DNA of 64,000 nt, taken from assembly GCA_019637155.1 (NCBI GenBank), contig JAHBWE010000018.1, positions 1 to 64,000 of the forward strand, in the 5' to 3' direction. Source of the DNA: Labilithrix sp. Its GTDB lineage: Bacteria > Myxococcota_A > Polyangia > Polyangiales > Polyangiaceae. Under the pieces are notes generated by a model. That model saw nothing but the letters and a program-made list of their open reading frames with translations. It made no database searches and was not told the origin of the DNA. The first letter of the stretch is position 1; the number at the start of each line of letters is the position of its first letter. This document shows, piece by piece, positions 51,373 through 58,674 of the stretch. The translations under genes and the position numbers were made by a program.

Positions 51373-52649
51373 GGTTCGAGCATCCGCGCGACCTCGCGCG
51401 AGGGCGACTTGTCGTCGCCGAGGATCTCCTCCAGCTCGTTGCAGGATGCAAGGAACGAGGGGCGCTCGTCGAGGACACGCGCGAGCTCGTCGGCGATGCG
51501 GGTGGCGTGCGCGTTGCGCTGGAGGAGCTCGGGGAAGGCGGGGCGGCCGAGGAGCACGTTCGGGAGCGCGACGTGCGGCGTCTCGAGCAGCGCGCGCGCG
51601 GCCGCCTCCGCCGCCCAGCCGACGCGGTAGCAGACGACGGGGATGACCCGCGCGAGCGCGCACTCGAGCGACGCGGTGCCGGACGCGCAGAGCGCGACGT
51701 CGAACGCAGGCAGGAGCGGGCCGATCCCGATCCGCGGATCGACCGGCACCGTGTCGATCTCGAGGGCGCGCGCGAGCCCGCGCGCCCACGCGCGCGTCGC
51801 GTCGTCGAGGCTCGCGGCGAGGAGGAGCCGCGCGTCGACGCTCGCGCGATCGCGGCGGACCTCCTCGAAGCCCGCGAGCATCGGCTCGAGCAGGCGGCGG
51901 ACCTCGTGCGGGCGGCTGCCAGGGAGGATCGCGACCGCCGGCGCGAGCGGCGTCATGCCGAGGCGCACGCGCGTCACGCTCTTCTCGACGTCAGGGGTCC
52001 CCCCTCCGCGGGTAGCTTCGACGTCAGGGGTCCCCCCTCCGCGGGTAGCTTCGGCCAGGGGCCCCAGAAGCGGCCGCGAAAGCGGGCGCGAAGCGCCCCA
52101 AGCGCTCCGCGCGAGGGCCGTGTCTGGGGCGGGGGTGTCGGGGGCGGAGCCCCTGACGTTGAAAGCCTCCAGGGCGGGGTGGCCGACGTAGTGGGCGTCG
52201 ACGCCGAGGTCGCGCCAGAGTTGCTCCTCGAAGGGGAGCATCACGGCCATTCGGTCGAGGGAGCGGCGGAGCGGGGTCGCGCGGCTGCTCCGCCACGCCC
52301 AGATCTGCGGGGCGCCGTACCAGAGGACGCGCGTCCCGTGTTGCCAGAGCACCGGCGCGAGGCGGGCGTTGAATTCCGTGTAATTTACAAGGAGCGCGGC
52401 GGCGGGCTTCCGGCGCGCGATCGCGGCGCGGACGCGGGAGTAGGCGAGCGCGACGCGGAGAGCGCGGTGCGCGACCTCCGCGATCCCCATCGCGGTGACG
52501 TCGCGCAGGTCGGCGACGAGCTCGACGCCCTCGCCCGCGAGCGCGCCACCGCCCATCCCGAACGCGCGCACCCCCTCGAGCCGCGCGACCACCGCCGCGC
52601 CCGCCCGATCCCCAGACGCTTCCCCCGCGACGACGAGAAGCGAGCTCAC
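51336..52649 (-). CDS. lpxB: Lipid-A-disaccharide synthase with in-frame repeat insert
   Basis: A 437-residue GT19 enzyme that joins UDP-diacylglucosamine and lipid X at the inner membrane. Motifs: LLVVAGEASGDRAGA, GMGGGALAGEGVE, NYTEFNARLAP, YGAPQIWAWR, HYVGHPALEAF, ILPGSRPHEV, and ASGTASLECALA. About 60 residues rich in Pro, Ala, Gly and Arg break the protein between VGHPALEA and TRVRLGMTP. Without them the length is about 377, close to the E. coli enzyme (382). The insert is encoded by a dispersed repeat and keeps the frame. The GTG at 52649 starts at the conserved opening; an ATG upstream at 52685 is possible. Confidence 0.93.
   Translation of the reverse strand: MSSLLVVAGEASGDRAGAAVVARLEGVRAFGMGGGALAGEGVELVADLRDVTAMGIAEVAHRALRVALAYSRVRAAIARRKPAAALLVNYTEFNARLAPVLWQHGTRVLWYGAPQIWAWRSSRATPLRRSLDRMAVMLPFEEQLWRDLGVDAHYVGHPALEAFNVRGSAPDTPAPDTALARSAWGASRPLSRPLLGPLAEATRGGGTPDVEATRGGGTPDVEKSVTRVRLGMTPLAPAVAILPGSRPHEVRRLLEPMLAGFEEVRRDRASVDARLLLAASLDDATRAWARGLARALEIDTVPVDPRIGIGPLLPAFDVALCASGTASLECALARVIPVVCYRVGWAAEAAARALLETPHVALPNVLLGRPAFPELLQRNAHATRIADELARVLDERPSFLASCNELEEILGDDKSPSREVARMLEPWLARPESQRSA
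51986..52051 (+). repeat. Perfect 33-bp tandem duplication inside lpxB
   Basis: Two identical 33-base units lie head to tail (51986-52018 and 52019-52051), adding the 11-residue peptide ATRGGGTPDVE twice to LpxB. The unit length is a multiple of three and leaves the frame intact. Its end CGACGTCAGGGG resembles the end of the hairpin element read in the opposite sense, so these units may be truncated copies. Confidence 0.9.
52058..52163 (+). repeat. 106-bp dispersed hairpin element inserted in lpxB
   Basis: Same length as 8771-8876 with 6 differences and no gaps. It holds the GGGCGC-GAA-GCGCCC hairpin (52084-52098) and GTCGGGGGC-GGA-GCCCCTGAC (52137-52157). Read on the lpxB strand it gives an open peptide beginning FNVRGSAPDTPAPDTALAR, which also appears in almost the same form opposite the intergenic copy. 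Confidence 0.9.
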
Positions 52650-52735
52650 GCGCCAGCCTCCCGCGCGCCGCCGAGGAGCGAGCACGCGTGTGCCTCCCGC
52701 GCGCCGCCGAGGGGCGCGGTCACGCGTGGGCCTCC
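52650..52735. repeat. Tandem duplication of about 36 bp at the RNase D/lpxB junction
   Basis: The phrase GCCTCCCGCGCGCCGCCGAG begins at 52656 and again at 52692, and a short third start (GCCTCC) is at 52730. Each is followed by CACGCG. The copies fill the gap between the end of the RNase D gene and the lpxB start, so a duplicated segment now forms the lpxB leader. Confidence 0.7.
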
Positions 52736-53883
52736 GGCTCGTTGCGGCCGTGGAGTGCGGCCAGGAGGGCGGCGGCGCTCTGTTCGATGCGGAAGGCGCC
52801 GATGCCGGGGACGGCGGCGATGGCGGCGAGGGTCGCGTCCTCGAGGTCGGCGAGGTCTTGCAGGCAGTGGCCCGGCAGCACGACCTGCTCGTCGACGCCG
52901 CGGCGCTTCGCCTCCGCGCGGCGCCACGCGGTGAGCCGGTGCTCGCGCGCTCGCCGCGCCTTGATCTGCGCCGATGGCAAGCGCGGCCTCTCGAGCAGCG
53001 CCGCGTCCGCGTCCGGGATCGCGCCGTCGGCGACGCCCTGCGCGACGGCGGCGAGGAGCTTCGGCGCGATCGCGCGCGCGCGGTGGCCGGCGAGCGCGTT
53101 CTTGACGCGGGTGAGCTCGTCCATCGTGCGCGGGCGCGCCTTCGCGATCGCGAAGAGCACGTCCGGTCCGATCACCTTGTACGGCGGCACGTCGAGCGCG
53201 CGCGCCTCCGCTTCGCGCACCTCGGCGAGGCGGCGCAGGAGCGGGAGCTCTTCGCGCGCGACACGATCGATCCCCTTCATCCGCAGGTACGGCGCGCGCG
53301 GATCTCCCGCCGCGACCGACGCCGCTGCTTGCGCGAGGCGGTAGCGCGTCTCCTCCTCGATCTCCGCCGCGATCCCGCGCTCCGCGACCTCGCGCTCGAG
53401 GCGCGCGGCGAGGGCGGGCAGGTGCGCGACGTCGGCCTCGAGGTACGCGATGTGCTGCCGCTCGAGCGGGCGCTCCGTCCAGTCGTGATGCTGGAGCTTC
53501 TTGTCCATCGCGACGCCGAGCTCGCTCTGGAGCAGCGCGGCGAGGCCGGTCGCGGTCCGCCCGAGCATGCGCGCCGCGAGCGACGTGTCGAACACGTTGC
53601 CGAGGAGGACGCCGCTCTCGGCGAGGATGCGCGCGTCGAACGCGATGTCGTGGACGATCTTCCGCGGCCCGCTCTCCGCGAGCACGCGCGCGAGCGGGGC
53701 GAGCGGGGTCGCGAGCGCGTCGACGACGATCGGCTCCGCGTCCGGCGTCGCGAGCTGCAAGGTGCAGAGCGACGCGCGGTACTTGAAGAGCCCGTTCGAC
53801 TCGACGTCGACCGCGAGCACGGGCGCTCCGGCGAGCCGTTCGGCGACGGCCGCGAGCCCCCGTTCGTCTGCGACCAGGCTCAC
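52720..53883 (-). CDS. rnd: Ribonuclease D
   Basis: A 387-residue 3'-5' exoribonuclease that trims tRNA and other small RNAs. The DEDD nuclease domain has VLAVDVESNGLFKY (first Asp/Glu), KIVHDIAFDARIL, and YLEADVAHLPALAARL (Tyr and last Asp). Two HRDC-like helical domains follow, the first around RPRTMDELTRV. Length is as in E. coli Rnd. It is preceded by a secreted-protein gene with a 4-base ATGA overlap and followed by lpxB, all leftward. Confidence 0.92.
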   Translation of the reverse strand: MSLVADERGLAAVAERLAGAPVLAVDVESNGLFKYRASLCTLQLATPDAEPIVVDALATPLAPLARVLAESGPRKIVHDIAFDARILAESGVLLGNVFDTSLAARMLGRTATGLAALLQSELGVAMDKKLQHHDWTERPLERQHIAYLEADVAHLPALAARLEREVAERGIAAEIEEETRYRLAQAAASVAAGDPRAPYLRMKGIDRVAREELPLLRRLAEVREAEARALDVPPYKVIGPDVLFAIAKARPRTMDELTRVKNALAGHRARAIAPKLLAAVAQGVADGAIPDADAALLERPRLPSAQIKARRAREHRLTAWRRAEAKRRGVDEQVVLPGHCLQDLADLEDATLAAIAAVPGIGAFRIEQSAAALLAALHGRNEPEAHA

Positions 53884-54554
53884 TTCGGCTGCGTCTGCGG
53901 CGGCGACGTGTGGAGGCGCTTCCAGGCCGAGGCGATCTCGCGCGCCCCCTCGTCGATCTTCTTGTTGTCGAGGACCTCCTGCGCGAGGAGGATCTTCGCG
54001 CCCGGCGCCGCCACCGGCGCGCCGGCGGCGAGGCTCTGCGTCTGCACCCCGCTCGCGGGGACCGCCGGCGGCTTCGGCGGGAGGAGCATGCCGGCCGCGG
54101 TGGAGCGCATGAGGCGGCGCTCCTTCGTCTGCGGATCGATCTTGATCGGGTACTGGCCCTGGCCGCGCGCCGAGACGTCGAACGAGCCGGCCTTCAGCTT
54201 GCGGAGGAAGAGGAGCGCGGGCTTGTCCTTCGTGAGGACCGCCTCGCCGTCGACGAGCTGACCGATCTTGCCGACCACGCCGCCCATCGTGCGGACGTAG
54301 GTGTCGTTGCCGGCGGCGAGGTCGTTGCCGGCCACGCCCTGATCGACGTGCACCTTCGTGTACGTGAAGATGCGGCCGTCCTCCCAGACGCTGTGCGACT
54401 CACCAGGAGTGATGACGGCGACGTCGTCCGCGTCCTTCACGAGGGCGTCGAACGACACCGCGATCGAGACCGACGCGCCGGCGTCGGTGGGGACGAAAGG
54501 AGAGGCGAGGGCGGCGAGAAGGGCGACGCGACCGAGGTGGCGCAGCAAAGGCAT
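53880..54554 (-). CDS. Secreted protein, unknown function
   Basis: A 224-residue protein with a signal peptide (HLGRVALLAALASPFVPTDAGASVSI). The mature part starts like AVSFDALVKDADDVAVITPGE, then YTKVHVDQGVAGND, KDKPALLFLRKL and YPIKIDPQTKERRLMR. This pattern is shared by a group of myxobacterial secreted proteins that I cannot tie to a named family. It has no catalytic motif or cysteine. Its stop overlaps the RNase D start, which shows co-transcription and not a shared task. Confidence 0.65.
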   Translation of the reverse strand: MPLLRHLGRVALLAALASPFVPTDAGASVSIAVSFDALVKDADDVAVITPGESHSVWEDGRIFTYTKVHVDQGVAGNDLAAGNDTYVRTMGGVVGKIGQLVDGEAVLTKDKPALLFLRKLKAGSFDVSARGQGQYPIKIDPQTKERRLMRSTAAGMLLPPKPPAVPASGVQTQSLAAGAPVAAPGAKILLAQEVLDNKKIDEGAREIASAWKRLHTSPPQTQPK

Positions 54555-54566
54555 TCCCCGAGCGTA

Positions 54567-55619
54567 TCACCACCGTACGAGAGCGCAGCCCCAATGAATG
54601 CCGGCGCCGAGGGCGAGGAGCATGTTGAGCTCACCCTTCTTGAGCTTCCCGGCGCGGGTGCACTCGTCGATGAGGATCGGGATCGTGCCCGCGCTCGTGT
54701 TGCCGAAGCGCTCGATGTTCATCGGCATCTTCTCCTCCGGGACGCCGAGGTGCTCGCGCACGTACTTGTTGATGCGCGAGTTCGCCTGGTGGGCGAGGAA
54801 CCAGTCGATCTTCTCGAGCGGCGTGTTCGTCTCCGCGCAGAGCGCGCGCGCCGTCTCGGGCAGCTTCGTCACCGCGAACTTGAAGAGCTCGCGCCCGTCC
54901 ATCCGCGGGATGTGGGCCTGCTCGTCCCAGTGGCTCGACTTCCAGTACGGCCGCGTGCGGAAGCCGCCGCCGGGCACGTAGAGCGTCTCGGCGAAGCGCC
55001 CGTCGGTGTGGACCTTCGACGCGACGAGGCCCGCGTCGCGATCGGTCGCGCGGAAGATCATCGCGCCGGCGCCGTCGCCGAAGAGCACCGCGAGCGCGCG
55101 GTGCTCGTTCGCGCGCTTCTTCGCCTCCTCGCTCACCGCGCGGTCGCTCTTGCCCTCGACGACGTCCCAGTCCTCCCACGGCATGAAGCCGGCATGGGCC
55201 TCGGCCCCGACGACGAGGACCGTCTTCGCGACGCCGCCCTTGATCAGGCCGTCGACGAGCTGGAGGCTGAAGATCATCGCCGCGCACTGCTGCCGGATGT
55301 CGAGCGCGGGCACGCCCGGGATGCCGAGCTTCGCGCCGAGGACCGCGCCCGAGCCCGGGAACACGTAGTCCGGCGTCATGGTCGAGAAGAGAATGTAATC
55401 TACATCCTTCGCCTGGATCCCCGCCGCCTCGAGCGCGCGCTTCGAGGCCTCGAAGGCGAAGTCGCTCGCGGCCTGGCCTTCGCCCGCGAAGTGCCGCTGG
55501 CGGATGCCGGAGCGCTGGAAGATCCAGTCGTCCGACGTGTCCATCACCTTGGAGAGGCGCTCGTTCGGGATCGGCTCGCCGGGGACGAAATGGCCGGTGC
55601 CGATAAGCTCGAAGCCCAT
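54567..55619 (-). CDS. 3-oxoacyl-ACP synthase III (FabH-like)
   Basis: A 350-residue thiolase-fold synthase. The catalytic triad is Cys112 (DIRQQCAAM), His277 (FLAHQANSRI) and Asn307 (RFGNTSAG). It opens with FELIGTGHFVPGEPIPNERLS and has the DDWIFQRSGIRQRH block of KAS III. An insertion around residues 145-170 (MPWEDWDVVEGKSDRA) is longer than in E. coli FabH, as in FabH-like enzymes of specialised lipid or polyketide starts, so I give no gene symbol. It starts fatty acid or related acyl chains from acyl-CoA. Confidence 0.9.
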   Translation of the reverse strand: MGFELIGTGHFVPGEPIPNERLSKVMDTSDDWIFQRSGIRQRHFAGEGQAASDFAFEASKRALEAAGIQAKDVDYILFSTMTPDYVFPGSGAVLGAKLGIPGVPALDIRQQCAAMIFSLQLVDGLIKGGVAKTVLVVGAEAHAGFMPWEDWDVVEGKSDRAVSEEAKKRANEHRALAVLFGDGAGAMIFRATDRDAGLVASKVHTDGRFAETLYVPGGGFRTRPYWKSSHWDEQAHIPRMDGRELFKFAVTKLPETARALCAETNTPLEKIDWFLAHQANSRINKYVREHLGVPEEKMPMNIERFGNTSAGTIPILIDECTRAGKLKKGELNMLLALGAGIHWGCALVRW

Positions 55620-55680
55620 GACGTCGCGGTTTTAGCCTCTCTCGTCCGATCTCCCGTCATGATTTCGTCATAGGCCCGAG

Positions 55681-56649
55681 TCACAGGCCCGAGACGAACG
55701 ACCAGGTCGCGGCCGCCGCCTCGGACCAGAACGCGTGGCCGAGCCCTTGGACGCCGCAGAACACGACGGGCTTGCCGGCGGGACAGCCGTCTCTTGCCAC
55801 GCAGGGCGCGGGGGCGATCGCGGTGCTGGTGCTCGCGCAGCCGTTCACGGTCGCCCAGTACCTCGTGTTGTGCTCGCCGCTCGGGTACGGGACGGCGCTG
55901 TCTTCGCTGCCGTGGATGAGCATCGCAGCGACGCCGGTGTCCTGGCCGTCGCAGCGCACGAAGCCGTTCCCCCACGTGCCGTGGCTGTCGTTCGGCTCCG
56001 CCGGCACGCCGCCCGAGTGCGAGACGATCCCGCGGAAGAGCGAGGGCCGGCGGCACGCCATCTGGTTCGACATGAACGCGCCGCTGCTCATCCCGAACGA
56101 GAACACTCGGTTCGGCGCGACGTTGTAGCGGGCCTTCATCTCGTCGACGAGCGCGACGAGGAACGCGACGTCCTTGTCGCTGTCGGCGGGCGTGTAGAGG
56201 TCCCAGCTGTTCCCGCTCCCGGTCGGGTAGGCGACGATCACGTCTTGCCCGGCGACGCCGTCGAGCTGAAACGCCGCGCGCATGTGCGCGCCGGTGCCGC
56301 CGTCGCCGTGGAGGGCGAGGAGGAGCGGATAGCTCCGCGCCGGGTCGTACGTGCTCGGCCGCGCGACGACGAACGAGCGCGTGCGCCCCCACACCTCGAT
56401 CGTCTCGTTCGAGGTGATCACGGTGGGCGGAGGCGGCGGCTCGGGGACCGGCGCGGCGGCGTCGGGCACCGAGGTCGACGAGGTCGACGTCGGCGTCGGT
56501 GAGGGCGGCGGCGCCACGCCGTTCGACGATGAGGCGCCGTTCGCGATCGGGATCGGCGGCGTCGGCGAGAGCTCGCGCGCGACCGAGCCCTCCTCCGCGC
56601 TCGCGCACGCCGCAGCGGTGAGAATGCAACCCACGAAGAGAATGCGCAC
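55681..56649 (-). CDS. Secreted esterase/PHB-depolymerase-like hydrolase, lipoprotein
   Basis: A 322-residue alpha/beta-hydrolase. The GTG start at 56649 gives a signal with Cys-containing end (ILTAAACASAEEG). A long Pro/Ser/Thr spacer (about 28-78) follows. The catalytic part has LLLALHGDGGTGAHM (oxyanion region), FGMSSGAF with nucleophile Ser188, IHGSED with Asp250 and GLGHAFW with His305. The layout fits the LpqC/feruloyl-esterase and PHB-depolymerase group. It probably degrades esters outside the cell. It is monocistronic and divergent from the zinc-ribbon gene. Confidence 0.85.
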   Translation of the reverse strand: MRILFVGCILTAAACASAEEGSVARELSPTPPIPIANGASSSNGVAPPPSPTPTSTSSTSVPDAAAPVPEPPPPPTVITSNETIEVWGRTRSFVVARPSTYDPARSYPLLLALHGDGGTGAHMRAAFQLDGVAGQDVIVAYPTGSGNSWDLYTPADSDKDVAFLVALVDEMKARYNVAPNRVFSFGMSSGAFMSNQMACRRPSLFRGIVSHSGGVPAEPNDSHGTWGNGFVRCDGQDTGVAAMLIHGSEDSAVPYPSGEHNTRYWATVNGCASTSTAIAPAPCVARDGCPAGKPVVFCGVQGLGHAFWSEAAAATWSFVSGL

Positions 56650-56712
56650 GCCCTCGCCGCAAGCACTCTTCGGACCACCGCCGTTCACGGGTACAATCGC
56701 GGCCGGCTCGAG

Positions 56713-57090
56713 ATGAATTGTCCGCGCTGCGTGAGGCAGGGAGGAGAGGCGCCGTCGGCGTACCGTGGCGTGATGGTGCATGGGCGCGTCGTCGCGCTCG
56801 TGGACGAGCGGCACCCCGCGGGCCCCACCATCCAGCGCTGTCCGTCCTGCCGCGGCGCGTTCGTCGCGTACGAGGACCTCCTGACGATCGAGAACCGCGG
56901 CTCGCGCACGGCGAAGGGCGCCGCGAAGCGCGTGTGGGATCGCCCGACGGAGGCGATCGCGTGCGCGTCGTGCACCGGCGAGACGACGAAGCGCGAATGG
57001 AGCATCGGCACGATGATCTTCGTCGACGTGTGCATCGAGTGCCGCGGCGTCTGGCTCGACGGCGGCGAGCTCGAGGCGATCGGAGCCTGA
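56713..57090 (+). CDS. Double zinc-ribbon (zf-TFIIB-like) protein
   Basis: A 125-residue protein with paired Cys ribbons: MNCPRC with CPSCRG (first), and CASCTG with CIECRGVWLDGGELEAI (second). The end CxxCxGxWLDxGEL is the hallmark of the zf-TFIIB family of bacterial zinc ribbons, which usually act as protein or nucleic-acid binding adaptors. It is the first gene of a three-gene operon; the next gene begins directly after its stop. The tight packing suggests a role as adaptor for the ATPase pair that follows (inference). Confidence 0.88.
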   Translation: MNCPRCVRQGGEAPSAYRGVMVHGRVVALVDERHPAGPTIQRCPSCRGAFVAYEDLLTIENRGSRTAKGAAKRVWDRPTEAIACASCTGETTKREWSIGTMIFVDVCIECRGVWLDGGELEAIGA

Positions 57091-58674
57091 GTGGCCTATC
57101 GCGACCGGGGCTTCGAGCACGAGAAGAAGACCGCGGAGCCCGGCATCGTCGCGGACATGGTCCGCCAGTTCGCGGACAAACACGCGTTCTTGCGCGAGCT
57201 CGTCCAGAACGGCATCGACGCGGGCGCGACGCGGATCGAGGCCCGCATCGATCGCGACGACGCCGGCGTCGTGCGCACGAGCGTCACCGACGACGGCTGC
57301 GGGATGACGCGCGCGACGATCGAAGGCCCGCTCCTCACGCTCTTCTCGTCGTCGAAGGAGGGCGACCGCTCGAAGATCGGAAAATACGGGATCGGGTTCG
57401 TCTCCGTGTTCGCGCTCGAGCCCGATCACGTCGAGGTCCGGACGAGGGCCGGCGCCGAGGCGTGGACGGTGCGCCTCTTCGGCGATCACACCTGGGAGCT
57501 CTCCGAAGACGGCGGCCGCGAGCGCGGTACGACCGTGATGCTCGTCCAGCGGATGGAGCCGGAGGTCTTCGCCGCGCACGTCGAGGCGGCCGAGCGCGCG
57601 CTCCGGCGCTGGTGCCGTCACGCGCGCGTGCCGATCGCGCTCACGGTCACCGACGGCGCGTCGCCGCGCGCGGTCGCGATCGACGAGCCGTTCGACGCGC
57701 CCGGACTCGTCGCGGTGCGGTGGGAGGAGGGCGACGAGCGCATCGTCGTCGCGGCGGGCGGGCCCGAGCCCTGCACCGCGACCTACTTCAGCCGCGGGCT
57801 CACGCTCCACGAGACGGACGCCCCGCCCGAGCTCCTCGGCGTCCGCTTCAAGATCGACTCGCCCGCGCTGTCGCACACGTTGAGCCGCGACGACGTCGTG
57901 CGCGACGCGAGCCAGCGGCGGCTCCTCGCGCGGGCGCAGAAGATGGCGCGCGGCCCGCTCGCCGACGCGCTCGTCGCCCGCATCGCCGAAGCGGCCGCGG
58001 CCGCCGAGGCCCCCGCCGACTACGTGCCGTTCCTGGAGGCGCTCGTGATGCCGGCGTTCGCGAGGCGGCGGCGCGAGGTCGTCGTCCCGCTCACGGATCC
58101 GATCCGCGGCGCGCGCACGATCGCGAGCGGCGCGCTCGGCGACCGGCAGGTCCTCGTCGCGGCGGAGCCCTCCGCGATCACGCACGCGCTCGCGCGGCGC
58201 GGGCATCCGGTCGTGCGCTGGGTCGAGGTCGCGCCGCTCCTCCGCGTGTTCACCGGCGAGGTCCACGACGTCGCGCTCGCGATCGCGCGCGCGGCGCCGA
58301 TCGCGACGCCGCACCCCGAGGACGCCGCGCTTGAGCGCGCGATGCTGCGCCTCCTGGGGGCGCTCGATCGGAGGGCGGCGAAGGTGTGGATCGCGAGCTT
58401 CGAGGGCGCGCTCGCCCAGCAGTCGATGCGCGTCGTCGCGGAGGCCGAACGCGAGGAGAGCGTGGTCGCGGTGGCGGTCGCGGAGAAGCGCGCGTGGGGC
58501 AAGGGCGCGCGCGTCTACCTCAACGTGGAGGACCCCGCGGTGCGGCTCGCGCGGCGCCGCGCGAAGACCGAGCCCGCGATCGCGGCGCACCTCCTCTGCC
58601 GCGCGCTCCTCGTCGCGGAGGGGCCGCTCCCGTCGAAGCTCGTCGATCGCCTCCTCGAGGCCGCCCTTGAGTGA
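57091..58674 (+). CDS. Hsp90/GHKL-family ATPase
   Basis: A 527-residue soluble protein with an intact GHKL ATPase at the N-terminus: Glu36 and Asn40 in ELVQNGIDAGAT, DDGCGM at 67-72, and GKYGIGF at 97-103, followed by a TTVMLV strand. A second S5-like domain (about 220-310) follows, as in Hsp90. The C-terminal 200 residues are mixed helix and strand without Hsp90's own dimerisation end. The GTG start abuts the stop of the zinc-ribbon gene. ATP-driven opening and closing is expected; the client is unknown. Confidence 0.85.
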   Translation: MAYRDRGFEHEKKTAEPGIVADMVRQFADKHAFLRELVQNGIDAGATRIEARIDRDDAGVVRTSVTDDGCGMTRATIEGPLLTLFSSSKEGDRSKIGKYGIGFVSVFALEPDHVEVRTRAGAEAWTVRLFGDHTWELSEDGGRERGTTVMLVQRMEPEVFAAHVEAAERALRRWCRHARVPIALTVTDGASPRAVAIDEPFDAPGLVAVRWEEGDERIVVAAGGPEPCTATYFSRGLTLHETDAPPELLGVRFKIDSPALSHTLSRDDVVRDASQRRLLARAQKMARGPLADALVARIAEAAAAAEAPADYVPFLEALVMPAFARRRREVVVPLTDPIRGARTIASGALGDRQVLVAAEPSAITHALARRGHPVVRWVEVAPLLRVFTGEVHDVALAIARAAPIATPHPEDAALERAMLRLLGALDRRAAKVWIASFEGALAQQSMRVVAEAEREESVVAVAVAEKRAWGKGARVYLNVEDPAVRLARRRAKTEPAIAAHLLCRALLVAEGPLPSKLVDRLLEAALE

